Assembly (NCBI GenBank): GCA_036417435.1
Contig: CM070909.1
Location: 10,200,597 to 10,264,596 of the forward strand
Direction: 5' to 3'
DNA: 64,000 nt
Source of the DNA: Inia geoffrensis
Taxonomy: Eukaryota > Chordata > Mammalia > Artiodactyla > Iniidae
Part shown: positions 1 through 11,246 of the stretch, piece after piece
Layout of the letters: every line of letters begins with the position of its first letter
Position numbering within the stretch: position 1 is the stretch's first letter
Made by a program: the position numbers and the translations under genes
Notes under the pieces: model-generated
Told to the model about the DNA's origin: nothing
Seen by the model: the letters and a program-made list of their open reading frames with translations, nothing else
The model's database searches: none

Positions 1-148
1 GTCTGTGCCACTGTCCAGGATAAGTTTGATCACTGGGACAGGTAGTGTCTGCATGGTCTGTTAGAAAAATCTATTTTTATCTTTTGCCTAGCAATTCTTT
101 GATATTTTGGCACTATACAGATATCCCATCCACCTTTCCTTATAATGA

Positions 149-360
149 TTTTTTTTTTTTTTTTTTTGCGATATGCGGGCCTCTCACTGTTGTGGCCTCT
201 CCCGTTGCGGAGCACAGGCTCCGGACGCACAGGCCCAGTGGCCATGGCTCACGGGCCCAGCTGCTCTGCAGCATATGGGATCTTCCCAGACCGGGGCACG
301 AACCTGTGTCTTCTGCATCAGCAGGCGGACTCTCAACTACTGCGCCACGAGGGAAGCCCT
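149..360 (-). mobile_element. Young cetacean CHR-type SINE
   Basis: A T-run (the reverse of the A tail) is followed by the 3' body and, at the right end, the inverted tRNA-like head (gggaagccc is the reverse of gggcttccc). It is full length at about 212 bp and close to the other young copies. No clear target-site duplication was seen. Confidence 0.9.
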
Positions 361-1326
361 AGGAGCAGCCTTTTAATACATAATACATTTTAATCTAAAA
401 TATGTAGGAATAAAAATTGTTCCCAACCCCATTGCTATTCTAAGTTTAACTCATTATTTATTGGCTTTTAATTTTTTTAAGATGTTGGGGGTAGGAGTTT
501 ATTAATTAATTTATTTTTGCTGTGTTGGGTCTTCGTTTTCTGTGCGAGGGCTTTCCCTAGTTGTGGCAAGTGGGGGCCACTCTTTGTCGCGTTATGAGGG
601 CCTCTCACTATCGCAGCCTCTCTTGTTGTGGAGCACAGGCTCCAGACGCACAGGCTCAGTAGTTGTGGCTCACGGGCCTAGTTGCTCCGCAGCATGTGGG
701 ATCCTCCCAGACCAGGGCTCGAACCCGTGTCCCCTGCATTAGCAGGCAGATTCTCAACCACTGCGCCACCAGGGAAGCCCGGCTTTTAATGTTTAATCAT
801 ACACTTAATTCAAAACTTACCCAAAATATTTATATTGAAATCTCTATCCCAGTATGAAACAAAACTAACTCTAGACATTTTCATAAGTTGCTGTTTAAGA
901 TGATGAGCAAAAAAGACAGTATACGCTTGAAGAAGTGGAATTGAAAGCAAAGCTGATGGTAGCACATTCAGTTGGAATAGCTGTTTTCGCAATGAGTAGA
1001 GTGGAATTGTGCATGTGTATAATGAGTAACAGGGATCTAAGGAAAAGAGTCATTCTCCCTGTATTTCAGTTTTATAAGCTCTGCATCAAAGATGAGTGGT
1101 ATTTACTAAGAGTACTCAAGAGATCAGTAATACTTTGCCTTTTTTTTTGCTCACATTCATCTGTACCTGCCCTTCTTTCTCGGCAGCCTCGGATCACCTT
1201 CTGCTTGTCTAGGATAATAAAGTGTCTGTTTCTGTTACAGGAGGCATTGAATTTCTTTCCATCCTCAGTAATGCCCATATAGTGTACTATGCAGATCTGA
1301 CTGTGCTTTGGATAAAGTACTCCCAT
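361..1326 (-). pseudogene. FKBP1A: Processed FKBP1A (FKBP12) pseudogene, split by a SINE
   Basis: On the - strand, 1326 down to about 1061 reads as an intron-free, decayed FKBP12 copy. Recognisable stretches are VHYMGITEDGKKF, FNASCNRNRHFIIL, DKQKVIRGC and the tail encoding QSL-IKLK, which align with FKBP12 VHYTGMLEDGKKF, GKQEVIRGW and VELLKLE. FKBP12 is a cytosolic peptidyl-prolyl isomerase. Lesions: the segment after the start codon is shortened, the DYAYGATGHPG region is lost or scrambled, the active-site Trp is Cys, an active-site Asp is Asn, and the terminal TGA is TAC. From 1060 down to 781, and again from 472 to 361, the sequence still resembles the FKBP1A 3' UTR as I recall it, with a SINE (473-780) inserted between. 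The copy lies antisense inside a RIMKLB intron. The 5' end and a poly(A) tail were not resolved. Confidence 0.85.
473..780 (-). mobile_element. Longer, older CHR-type SINE
   Basis: This is the tRNA-derived SINE with the extended 3' body (tgggtcttcg, gagggctttcc). It is flanked by the 10-bp duplication ggcttttaat at 463-472 and 781-790, and it interrupts the 3' UTR part of the FKBP1A pseudogene. Confidence 0.88.
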
Positions 1327-2479
1327 ATTCCCAATTTCCGTTGGCAGCAGACCAAGAGTGGAACACATTGCCTTCTCTATCCCCTTTCTTAAAAGGAGCA
1401 AAAAGTGTCTCCATTTTAGGGAAATGAGAAGATAATGTCATAATGGATGGATTTTCTCTTGACAGTTGACAGTGTCTCTTTTCCTGATCACTCAAGTTTT
1501 CCCAAACTCAATCTTTGTTTTACCTCTGTTTCATTTAACGAATTTGATTATTCTCTCCAGGTAACACTGACTTTTCTTATTTTTCATATTACTACTCAAA
1601 ACTAGATTTTCCTGGTTTTTTGACTCATTTTTCCTCAGGTTTTTGCTTCCTTCTCATGTCCCTTAACTGAGATTCATCAAATCCAGTCCTAGGAATTTCC
1701 ATTTTTTTCTTTTTCTTTTTTCAGCCTCTTTGTCCCCGTATCTTTAGGTATTAAGTCTTGGGCTGATTCCTTCTGTAAGCACACACACACTCCACACTAC
1801 CAGATATGAATTATTTTTCACACCTGTAATACACATGTGTATTGTATATACACATCTGTATAGTTCCCATCCGTACTTCAGCTATTACAGAATAGTTCTT
1901 CTTTGATGTTATCACCAGAACCTTTCATATCTACACCCAGAGGCAGCATCTTTTGCCGTAAACTGGGTTCCCTTTTCACCTTTCCCATTCTCCATGTCCC
2001 CTTTTAACTCCCAACTTGGTCACTAGGCTTTTTTCTGATTTCAAGTAAAATGCTGTTTAGATTTTCCTGTTGAGGCAAGTCAGCACAAAAGCCCAGGAAA
2101 TGAGGAAATGAGAAAATGTAGGATTGCCGAAATCTGCTGCTGCTGATCTCAAGATGCCTGTAGCAGCATGGTCAGTAAACGACTGCAAGGACAATGCCTG
2201 AAGCCTTTGGCAAAAAACCTCACATCTGCTGATGACCACAGCGCTACCTGTAGCTGCCCCTGGAGACTTCTGATGACTTCTACTTTTTTTTGACCTTTAA
2301 AATTTTGTGTAATTGTCTCTCATTGGTGGATTCTCAAAATAGAATCCTGCTGGCAAGGGAGAGTAGGAAGGGCTTCTAGTCCCTGCCATACAGGGAGGGA
2401 GTAAAAGATGGGGATGGTGTGAAGTATCAACAGGTAATATCAAGCACATAACCTCAGTTCCCTTAATCAGAACAGATAA
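1327..2479. other. RIMKLB intron, no feature recognised
   Basis: About 1.15 kb of AT-rich intron with short pyrimidine runs near 1700 and a short (CA)n near 1781. No exon or known repeat was recognised. Confidence 0.5.
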
Positions 2480-2845
2480 AATCTCTTTTGGCTCAGAATA
2501 GTGGATCCAGCAATTCTGCTTCTGTATATTACCTCAAGGAAATGTAATCACTATCTTGAGGATTTATCTGCACCCCCATGTTCTTAGCAGCTTTATTTAT
2601 AATAATTACAACGTGGAAGCAAACTAAGTGTCCATTGACAGATGAATGTATAAAGAATATGGTGTACACACACACACACGCTCACTCACTCACTCACTGT
2701 AAAAGTGCTGGGTATGTAAATGTATACAGAGTACAGTGACTAGTCAAGGACCTTATCTGCCTTATTTACCAATCTATTCCCAACTTGTAGAAAAGAATCT
2801 GACACATAGTAATTACTTAATGTTTATTCAGTGAATGAATGTCCA
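2480..2845 (+). repeat. Old L1 fragment, CA/CACT simple repeat and MIR/L2-like tail
   Basis: 2500-2660 resembles the end of L1 ORF2 (aagcaaactaagtgtccatt, gatgaatgtataaag). It is followed by (CA)n and (CACT)n at about 2666-2700. A stretch at 2740-2845 ends with the acacatagtaattacttaat signature of MIR/L2 3' ends. Confidence 0.6.
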
Positions 2846-3304
2846 TGAGTAAGGGATTGATCATGTTGTGTATCTTTAAATATAATTCTGTTGAGCCCAA
2901 TACAGTTATATGTGCACTGACTTAGATGTCTGGTATACTTTTAAGTGATGAGAGAAAGTGACATAAAATGATGTAAACAAAGTATCTCATTTGTCTAAAA
3001 ATTATATATATTTTTCTATAATTAGATAATGGTGGGGAAAATACTATTAACATACTATTAGTTAACTATTAACTATTAGTTAATATATACTGTTAACACT
3101 AAGTATGTAGGATGTTGGATGGGAGGTAAATGTGTTATATTTTTGTATTTGAATGTTATTTAAATAAGTATATGTAGTTTTTTAATGAAAGTAGGTTGTA
3201 AGGAGCAACAAGTACCTTGTTCCTTTATTATTTGGGACCTCTTTAAAAATAGAATGGTATTGGATAAAACTCAGAAAACTGCTGTTTTAAAAATTCTCAT
3301 TTTG

Positions 3305-3642
3305 GGGCTTCCCTGGTGGCCCAGTGGTTAAGAATCCGCCTGCCAATGCAGGAGACACGGGTTCAAGCCCTGGTCCGGGAAGATCCCACATGCTGCGGAG
3401 CAGCTAAGCCCATGCACCACAACTACTGAGCCTGCGCTCTAGAGCCTTCAAGCCACAGCTACTGAAGCCCGCTAGCCGAGAGCCCGTGCTCCGCAACAAG
3501 AGAAGACACTGCAGTGAGAAGCCTGTGCACCGCAACGAAGAGTGACCCCCGCTCACCACAGTGAGAGAAAGTCCGCGCACAGCAACGGAGACCCCACACA
3601 GCCAAAAATAAATAAATAAATACATTTATTTTTTAAAAAAAG
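3305..3642 (+). mobile_element. Older CHR-type SINE, sense to RIMKLB
   Basis: It begins with the gcttccctggtggcccagtg head, has an extended body of repeated 'tactgagcc' units, and ends in a (TAAA)n-like tail. The duplication aaaattctc flanks it near 3289 and 3643. It is the only + strand SINE in this part of RIMKLB. Confidence 0.88.
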
Positions 3643-3709
3643 AAAATTCTCTTTTTGTACTAAAAGCATATATCCTCACTTAAAAAAGATAAGAGAATTT
3701 CATGGAGCA

Positions 3710-4010
3710 AAATGTTTTAAAGTTCCTCATTCTGCCTTTCTCTTCCTGCCTTGCTACCCACACATACTCAGAGAAAGCCATTTTTATATATTTTCTGTAC
3801 ATATGTAAACACAAAAGTTATTTGCTCTTTAAAAAACTTAACCTTATGCATCTGGACATTCTTTCCATCTTCGAACATAGAGATTTATGACATTCTTTTT
3901 AATGGATATGTACTACTTCATTGTATTGACATGTACTGTAATTTATTTACCCAGGCATACATTCTTCTTATTACATCTTCTTTGTTCTTACAAAAGAAAA
4001 TTATTTAAGG
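3710..4010 (+). repeat. Ancient interspersed repeat, family unassigned
   Basis: The sequence pattern ('tggacattctttccatctt', 'attctttttaatgga') is one I recall from an old mammalian repeat. A similar divergent copy seems to lie at 26690-27010. I cannot name the family with confidence. Confidence 0.4.
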
Positions 4011-4150
4011 AGGAATGTCTCTCTGTCCCAGTGAAATGTTAGCAAAATAGTACATTTAGTTTTGAGACCTAAGCTTTGGTATATATCTATTTCTCTATTT
4101 TATTGTATATTCCCCTTTAATGGTTATGGTTTCATTCCTGTATATTTCAG

Positions 4151-4381
4151 GTCTTCGTATCAATGGAGAACTAATTACTGCCTACCCTCAGGTGGTGGTA
4201 GTGAGAGTCCCAACCCCTTGGGTGCAAAGTGATAGTGACATCACTGTTTTGCGTCATCTAGAGAAGATGGGATGCAGGTTGATGAACCGACCTCAAGCCA
4301 TCCTGAACTGTGTTAATAAGTTCTGGACGTTTCAAGAGTTGGCAGGTCATGGTGTTCCTCTGCCAGATACTTTCTCTTATG
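4151..4381 (+). CDS. RIMKLB: RIMKLB coding exon (first visible; about residues 59-136)
   Basis: This exon encodes part of RIMKLB, a cytosolic ATP-grasp ligase of the RimK family. The family joins glutamate to N-acetylaspartate (making NAAG) or to citrate (making beta-citrylglutamate), using ATP. The 231-bp exon follows the acceptor tatatttcag and ends at a gtgagt donor. It opens inside a glycine codon and ends after the first base of another. The peptide runs from [13 protein letters not shown] to LPDTFSYG and agrees with human RIMKLB as I recall it, including the [19 protein letters not shown] stretch that leads into the ATP-grasp fold. There are no internal stops. The exon coding for roughly the first 58 residues is not in the window. 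RIMKLA is the closest alternative, but the sequence and the A2ML1 neighbour favour RIMKLB. Confidence 0.97.
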
Positions 4382-4559
4382 GTGAGTTAACTAATAAGAA
4401 TTTATAGCCTAAATTTTAGAGCACCAATAAGTTTTGAAAGCCCTATTAAACTATTAGGGTTATGTGATATAATGAAATTTGTGAACAAGGAAGAACTCTT
4501 ACAAGCGATTTTCAGTTTTAACAAACTGGGCAGGAGAATTGTGAATCTGTGTATGGTAT

Positions 4560-4746
4560 GGGTCAAATAGTAAATATTTTGGGCTTTCCAGGCTATAAGT
4601 TCTCTCTTGTGACCCTCAGTAGAGCTGTTGTACTGTGAAATGTGCTGTAGACAAAGCTTAAACAATGAGTGTGGCTGTTTTCTAGTAAAACTTAATAACA
4701 AAAAAGGGCTGTATGCCAAATCAGTCCTTAGTGTGGCAACCCCTGA
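4560..4746 (-). repeat. hAT-type MITE relic (Charlie-like)
   Basis: The sequence has ggtcaaatagtaaatatttt at one end and a degenerate version of gccaaatcagtccttagtgt followed by gcaacccct at the other. This is the inverted-ended non-autonomous hAT pattern also seen at 52440-52660. Confidence 0.55.
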
Positions 4747-4865
4747 GGTAAAAGAATCTGTCATCTGTATAATTTCTGATTATCTTCATTACCATTTTCA
4801 TGATAATGGTTCATAAATAGTTTCATATTTTTAAAGAAAATTACACTATACTAGGTGTGCTTTAA

Positions 4866-5092
4866 ACCAGTGCTTCTAAAATTATCTGTGGTAGAGGACT
4901 TTTTTTTTTTTTTAAAGACCCATTTGCTGTGGATAAGTACACGTAAAGTACTGTAAAAATAGCAGAGCAATGCCAAATTGCTTTCTTGTGCTTACTCTTT
5001 TTGTATTTATTTGGACACATACCAGTAGCAAAGAAGTCACAAACAGGCAGGGGTTACCGGACCACACTTGGAGTAGCACTACTGTAAACAGT
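4866..5092. repeat. Possible hAT-type MITE
   Basis: The ends ccagtgcttctaaa and ttggagtagcactact form imperfect inverted repeats of the kind that bound MER5-like elements. The interior is not recognised. Confidence 0.35.
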
Positions 5093-6072
5093 ATTATGTT
5101 AATATATTTCCTGCCTTTCCAGTTTTTCTAATTTGGAAAGAATCAGACTTGCTATAAATCAGTATACTTTCTCATAAAAATATTTCTTAAAATGTCCAGC
5201 AGAATGCTTGGAGAGTTAACGAGGCTTTAAAAAGAAATTCCTGTCCTGTTACAGTTTGAGAGTACTCTCTTCCTGATGCTTTTGAGATATTATATAGCTT
5301 ATTTCGTCATTCTACAATTCTGATTTTAAGAGAATGGAAAGGAGAAAAGTATATTAACCAAATTAATGAATATTACCTGTGCTCTCACATTTAAGGTTTA
5401 AAATTTAGAGACTAGGTCATCTTAATATCTCTAAGCTGCAAATTTATGATATCACAGTTGTTTAATGAACCTTTTCTTGGTCTGATTATTCTGTCATCAT
5501 GCTGATTTTTTACAACTACAATCCGTTTTTGCTGTAGCTTTGCTTCTGTATCGTTTGTTCCTAGGAATATAAACAGAAAGAACAAGACATAACCCATGGG
5601 TACTGAATAGCTCAGTGTAGAAAGAACTCTGATTTATAATAGAGATAAGAAATATTAATTTGTGTATTCGATGAGAGAGAGAACCATGCCTGTGCATGCA
5701 GCATCTTTTCAACTTTGAATAAGTCTACCCAACTGCCTCACTCTTCTGTTTCTTAATCCAAATAGAATTCTATATACTAAAGTAGATCTTGGCTTCTGTT
5801 ATTTGTGTGATAGAGAACTAAGGACTAAAAATATGAAAAATGTTATAGAATCAGGAAACTTTGTTTTAATTTCTTTGAGTTGTATATTAGAATATTTATA
5901 GTTTAAGATAGTTTTTATCCATTTTAAAAGGAGTGGTTGTTTAACTGAAGACAAAATTTAGCCATCAGGTTATTAACTTATACCTCCCTTGTCTTGCTGA
6001 CTTTAGTATAGATAAAATTTATCACAAAACACCTCTGTTGCTGTTCTTAAATTTCTTTTTTGCTCAAACCAG
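5093..6072. other. RIMKLB intron, no feature recognised
   Basis: This is AT-rich unique-looking intron sequence up to the acceptor at 6071-6072. Short ORFs on the - strand have no recognisable content. Confidence 0.5.
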
Positions 6073-6159
6073 GTGGTCATGAAAATTTTGCTAAAATGAT
6101 TGATGAAGCAGAAGTACTGGAGTTCCCAATGGTAGTGAAGAATACACGGGGTCATAGAG
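6073..6159 (+). CDS. RIMKLB: RIMKLB coding exon (ATP-grasp domain, about residues 136-165)
   Basis: This 87-bp exon lies between the acceptor ctcaaaccag and the donor gtgtgt. The junction with the previous exon splits a Gly codon (g|gt). The peptide [19 protein letters not shown] is followed by [24 protein letters not shown], completed by the next exon, is the lysine- and glycine-rich ATP-binding segment of the ATP-grasp fold. The exon is 29 codons long with phase 1 at both ends, so skipping it would keep the frame but remove the nucleotide-binding strand. A young antisense SINE sits about 310 bp downstream. Confidence 0.97.
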
Positions 6160-6470
6160 GTGTGTATGAGTTGTTGCTACCACACATAATATTGAAATTA
6201 CTCTTGAGAATTAATAAGTGGTTATACAAAACAGATTTTTTAAGGCTTAACTTAGATCTACCTTGTATTTGCTCATGGTTATTGACTAGACATAGTCTTG
6301 TCAATTGAAGTTTATAGCTTTTGAAACAGAGCTTCTGAAGAATTACTGTAGGGAAATTTCTAGGTGCATGGTACCTCAGACTTATAGAAGGCGCTTTTGT
6401 GAGTTGTTCCTCTAGGCTAGAACAACAGCAACTCACATTTCTGTTCGTTTAGTGGTTATCCTAGAGATTT

Positions 6471-6682
6471 ATTTATTTTTATTTTTTTGCGGCACACGGG
6501 CCTCTCACTGTTGTGGCCTCTCCCGTTGCGGAGCACAGGCTCCAGACGCACAGGCTCAGTGGCCATAGGTTCACGGGCCCAGCTGCTCCGCGGCATGTGG
6601 GATCTTCCCGGACCGGGGCACGAACCCGTGTCCCCTGCATCGGCAGGCAGACTCTCAACCACTGTGCCACCGGAGAAGCCCC
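6471..6682 (-). mobile_element. Young CHR-type SINE with 14-bp TSD
   Basis: A full-length antisense copy flanked by a perfect duplication, tatcctagagattt, at 6457-6470 and 6683-6696. It lies in the RIMKLB intron between exons 6073-6159 and 7752-7955. Confidence 0.95.
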
Positions 6683-6879
6683 TATCCTAGAGATTTTAAG
6701 ATGCATACTTTAATGTAGGCTGAGTCTCAATATCTTTATCTTCCTTTTCAACAATGCAAGGATTCTAGATCACCAACTCCATCATCCCCATCCCAATTTA
6801 TATAGTTTGAAGACAGTGTATAAAATATCTTAATAACTTCAGATTAAGTAACTATTTCTTAAGGCATAAAATGATTCAT

Positions 6880-7180
6880 CAATCCAAGTACTTCACAAGG
6901 TTTAGTGCTTTGACAGAGATAGCTGGGTCAGGGCTCAGCTGGGACTTTTGACTGTACTCTTTCTACTTGGCTTCTCCAATATGGCAGCCAAGAAGCGCCA
7001 GGGCTTCTACAGCGAATGTTCCAGTGAACAAAGAATCTGTGTGACCTTTTACAGTTTAGCCTCAGAAGTCAGAGAGAATTGCCTATCCTGTATTTTTCTG
7101 AAGCAATTATGTCCCCTCCTAGATTCAAGGGATAGGATATAGATTCTGCCTCCTCTTGGTGGGAAGAATGTCAAAGGATT
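6880..7180. repeat. Old interspersed repeat, family unassigned
   Basis: The text around 6970-7170 (ggcttctccaatatggcagc, aagcgccagggcttct, 'tcaagggataggatatagattctg') resembles a decayed mammalian transposon or LTR that I recall but cannot name. The 64-codon ORF in it has no gene-like content. Confidence 0.4.
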
Positions 7181-7190
7181 TATAACCATG

Positions 7191-7396
7191 GTTTTTTTTT
7201 TTTTGCGGTACGCGGGCCTCTCACTGCTGTGGCCTCTCCCGTTGCGGAGCACAGGCTCCGGACGCGCAGGCTCAGCGGCCATGGTTCACGGGCCCAACCG
7301 CTCCGCGGCATGTGGGTTCTTCCCGGACCGGGGCACGAACCCATCTCCTCTGCATCGGCAGGTGGACTCTCAACCACTGCGCCACCAGGGAAGCCC
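7191..7396 (-). mobile_element. Young CHR-type SINE with 10-bp TSD
   Basis: A full-length antisense copy flanked by tataaccatg at 7181-7190 and 7397-7406. It sits 345 bp before the acceptor of RIMKLB exon 7752-7955. Confidence 0.95.
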
Positions 7397-7751
7397 TATA
7401 ACCATGTTTTAAAAGCAGACACTTCTGTTGGCATAGAAGTAGTAACATACTGCTATTTTACTATATGCAAACATGGCGTCTTAATATTGTGTAATATATA
7501 AAACATATGTTTTAACTCAGAAAAATGTTTTGTTGATAAGTGAGGCTAGTAGTATTGGCTAACCTGGAGGAATACAAATCTTAAGAACCCAAATATTTAG
7601 TTTGTCTTTATATACATTTACCATAACACTGTTACTTTGGTTAAAAAGCAGTTGGTTCTGAAAAAGTAGATTGGGACACAAGAAAATGCAGGTAATGGTA
7701 TCAACTGCTCATAGTTTGTTGACTTACATTTTTTATTCTTTTCGATCACAG

Positions 7752-7955
7752 GGAAAGCAGTTTTCTTGGCTCGCGATAAGCACCATTTGGCTGATCTAAG
7801 CCATCTTATTCGCCATGAAGCTCCATACCTGTTTCAGAAGTATGTTAAAGAGTCTCATGGAAGGGATGTACGTGTCATTGTCGTGGGAGGCCGTGTGGTT
7901 GGCACCATGTTACGCTGTTCAACGGATGGGAGGATGCAAAGCAACTGCTCACTAG
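7752..7955 (+). CDS. RIMKLB: RIMKLB coding exon (ATP-grasp core, about residues 165-233)
   Basis: This 204-bp exon lies between the acceptor cgatcacag and the donor gtaaaa, with phase 1 at both ends. The peptide begins [20 protein letters not shown] and continues through [20 protein letters not shown] to [17 protein letters not shown]. The DVRVIVVGG strand with its charged neighbours and the R-x-N segment near the end are typical of the RimK-type ATP-grasp core, where acidic and basic residues hold ATP-Mg and the acyl-phosphate intermediate. There are no lesions. It joins in frame to the last exon at 10742. Confidence 0.97.
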
Positions 7956-10741
7956 GTAAAAGCAATGCAAGTGTCTTTCTAGGATATAAAGTAATATTAT
8001 TAAAGCTTATTCAGTGAGTATTTGTATATAACTTAGATCTTTTTATTTAATATGCTGAAAAACGTATCTTTCACATGTAAATATGATTCATAGATTTACC
8101 ACGAATATAATAAAAGTATAGAATTGTTTTTCTAGTAATGAAGTTGGATTTCTCTGAATCATAAACTTGCTTTCACCCAGGCTCAATTCGTACCCCAATT
8201 TGCACATGTGTGAAATGTCTAACAAATTCCCTCTTTGGTCATATTATTTCATTTAAGCTGTGTCCTAACCCATTTTACCCATTGGTCCAAAGAATGTTGC
8301 TGATTTTGATTTGCTTAAGTGTATATCTTCTGAGATTTCTTACTGTTGAAGCGCCTCAGAGCGTAGTCTGGATTTTTTCTTCTTCTTTGTGTATTTTACG
8401 TTCTTAGTAATCTTACCTAGCTCATGGCTTTAGATGCTATCTATGTTATTATTTTCAAATTTATCTCTCCAGTTTAGGCTTTCTTCCTGAACTCCAGGCA
8501 CATGTAAATCATTGCCTCTCAATATCTCCATGTAGATGTCTGTTAGACATTTTAGCCTTAACATGTCCAAAACTGAACTCCTCATCTAACTCCTCCTCCC
8601 AATATGTCCCATCCACAGTTCTCTCCTTATTGTTTTTTGGCAACTGTATCTTTCTAGTTTAGACCAAAATCCTTGGAGTCATTCTTGATCTCCTCTCTAG
8701 TCTAACACCTCATATCCAAACTCCTTGAAATCTCTACTCTCAAAATGCATCACCTCTTGTTCCCTCTCTCTTCCCATGAGAGGATTAGAACAGTTTTACT
8801 TCCCTTCCTATTCCTCCCTCTTGATTCATTCATTCACTGAAAAATATTTTTGAGTACCTCCTAAGTATCAAGTACTGTTATAGCAGTATTTTGTATATAG
8901 CAGTGAACAAAAAACAGACAAAAATTTCTCCTTCCCTGGGCTTTGTATTCCAGTGTTTTACTGAAACCATTTAATAGTTTTAGTTCAAGTCTATAATAGA
9001 ATTTCTTTTATTGTGTGTCTCTTCTGTTTCAAGAATCCTTATGTGGCACTTACTTTATCCATTCCCAGGCAGTCTTTATCTGTTTAGAGTTAATTACACC
9101 TGTATTGCAAGAATCACACTACTAGTCACTGTTTACTCCTCATCTGCATCTTCCCATATCTTGAGTTTTCTGTCCTTAGTCATTTGCTGTTATGCTGGTA
9201 TCTTTTCTTGATTATTTTCCCTGGGTGGTGTATGTGAGTGATAGATACCTCATAGCTCTCTTTCTTTCTCAAAGGCGAATGATATATTGGCTGAGGTAGG
9301 ATTCTTAAATTATGTGAGTCTTGCTTCTGTTCTACTGCTTTACAGTTTACACTTTTGCAATTGAATGTCCAAATCTACGCTGATTTTGGGAGGGGGGTAG
9401 GTAATTTATATTCTTTGTAAGTTTGTTTTGTTCTCTTATTTTTGGTTGTTTTGTTTTATTTGAAATGCTAAACAGTTTTGTCAGGATGTTTTTAGATATG
9501 TGTCTCTTCTCAGTCCAACCTGGATTTTAGTAAGCTGTTTCTATCAGATTCAGTTTTTCTAAGCTTCAGGAAAATTTCTTCTCTCCTGGGGGTTAGGGCT
9601 TTTCTGATTCAGTTATCCAAATTTTTTATCCTTCTTTTGTGACTTCACCTCAGGTTTTTTTATGTGCTTCAAAATATTTCTTACAGTAGATTTTCCAAGT
9701 TTTAAGTTAGACTCACAAAAGCAACTCTCCTTCAGTTCCTCTGTTGAAACTTTTAAGTTGGGTAATCATGTTTTTGTGTTAGTTCAGAGAGTCCTTTTGT
9801 GCTAAACTTGAATTTGTGCCCTTATGTCTTTCATTCAAGTCATAGACAGCTTGTTATTTGTTATTGTCACATCACATCAGAGCTCTACTCTGGTTATTTG
9901 GAGCATTCCAGATGGCCTCAGTACTACGGATGCTGAGAAGCAGTGTCATTTAACTCATTGGCTAGTGTGCCAGTCCCCTCCTTCCTGCCCTCCCCTCCCC
10001 TTCTCTTCCAGTGACAGTGGTAAGGGGGACTCTGGTCATATGTGCATTTACCTTTGGTCTCTTTGGGTCAGGCATACTTACATAGTACTGATGTCACCTT
10101 TCCTCCTGTTGAGCTCCTTAAGCCAAGGTTTTGTCAAAATTCGTTTGCTTTCTAGTCCTTATCTAGCCCTTTGTAGTCTTGAAACGTGTCTCCAACTAGT
10201 TCTAATTCTTTTCTCTCAGATACCAGCGAAGACTTCACATACACTCCTCCAGCTACCTGAAACCCCAGAATACTTTTGGCTTAGGAACAGCAAAGAGATT
10301 AGAATTGGGACTGTGGAGGAAGAGAAGCATGTTCCTAGATCCTGTCCTCTCTCCCTGTTATGCATCTCTATTTTTACAAATCAAAATCTGAAACTGATAA
10401 AAACCAATAACAACATTAAGTGGTTTAACTGTATTTATGCAAAAGTTCCATGTTATTGCAAGTAAGATAGGCTTCAGTGAAAGTTTAATGTCTTCAGAAA
10501 AAAATAGCATATGGAAAAAGTACTAAGTCATGAATTTGTCGAGAGACTGTGTTGGAAGGGGATTCCGTAATGAAAGAATCGTAGACTTCAGAGTCCCAGT
10601 TTTACACTAGAATAACACTTTTGCTATTCTACTGATTTAGAAGAGAGGTTTAGCCTTAGAGGCTAACTTTAAGGTCAGATTTAGTTTTACTCCAAAATTT
10701 TATCATTTTGGTAACTTCTTATCTTATTTCTCTTTTGCCAG
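7956..10741. other. Last RIMKLB intron with old repeat traces
   Basis: About 8420-8790 resembles an old interspersed repeat ('aacatgtccaaaactgaactcctc', 'cttggagtcattcttgatctcc') whose family I cannot name. About 8820-8900 resembles L2 ('attcattcactgaaaaatatt'). No exon-like segment was recognised, although a 213-codon ORF spans 9824-10465. Confidence 0.5.
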
Positions 10742-11205
10742 GTGGTGTCGGGATGATGTGCTCATTGAGTGAACAAGGGAAACAGCTAGCTATCCAGGTG
10801 TCTAATATCCTGGGAATGGATGTGTGTGGCATTGACCTGTTGACGAAAGACGACGGCTCCTTCTGTGTCTGCGAGGCCAATGCAAATGTAGGTTTCATAG
10901 CCTTTGATAAGGCTTGTAATCTAGATGTAGCTGGTATCATAGCGGACTATGCCGCCTCCCTTCTGCCCTCTGGCCGGCTCACCCGGCGTATGTCCCTGCT
11001 CTCCGTGGTGTCCACGGCCAGTGAGACTAGTGAGCCGGAGCTGGGTCCCCCAGCCAACACTGCTGTCGACAACATGAGCGCAAGTTCCAGCTCTGTTGAC
11101 AGCGACCCTGAAACCACGGAGCGAGAGCTGCTCACCAAGCTCCCGGGGGGCCTATTCAACATGAACCAACTGCTAGCCAATGAAATCAAACTCCTGGTGG
11201 AGTGA
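10742..11205 (+). CDS. RIMKLB: RIMKLB last coding exon with stop codon (about residues 233-386)
   Basis: The exon begins after the acceptor tctcttttgccag and ends at TGA 11203-11205. It encodes the C-terminal ATP-grasp half: [20 protein letters not shown], then [20 protein letters not shown] and [19 protein letters not shown]. The Asp and the E-x-N-x-N group (EANAN) are the expected Mg-ATP ligands. After about residue 330 comes a Ser/Thr/Glu-rich, probably disordered tail ending NEIKLLVE. Compared with the human protein I recall, I see LLTKDD for LLMKDD and a terminal Glu for Asp, both conservative. The visible coding length (983 bases plus stop) gives 328 residues, which fits a 386-residue protein if 58 residues precede the window. 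The gene looks functional. Confidence 0.98.
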
Positions 11206-11246
11206 TTCCACCAGTAAATAATTAACCAACAAAACCCTTGTAAAAC

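Noticed and set aside
1061..1326. A functional FKBP-like gene
   Set aside because: The coding frame has an internal deletion, a changed active-site Trp and a lost stop, with no introns.
9824..10465. 213-codon ORF in the last RIMKLB intron
   Set aside because: No recognisable domain or codon pattern. An ORF of this length can occur by chance in a 64-kb window, and the region lies inside a clear intron.
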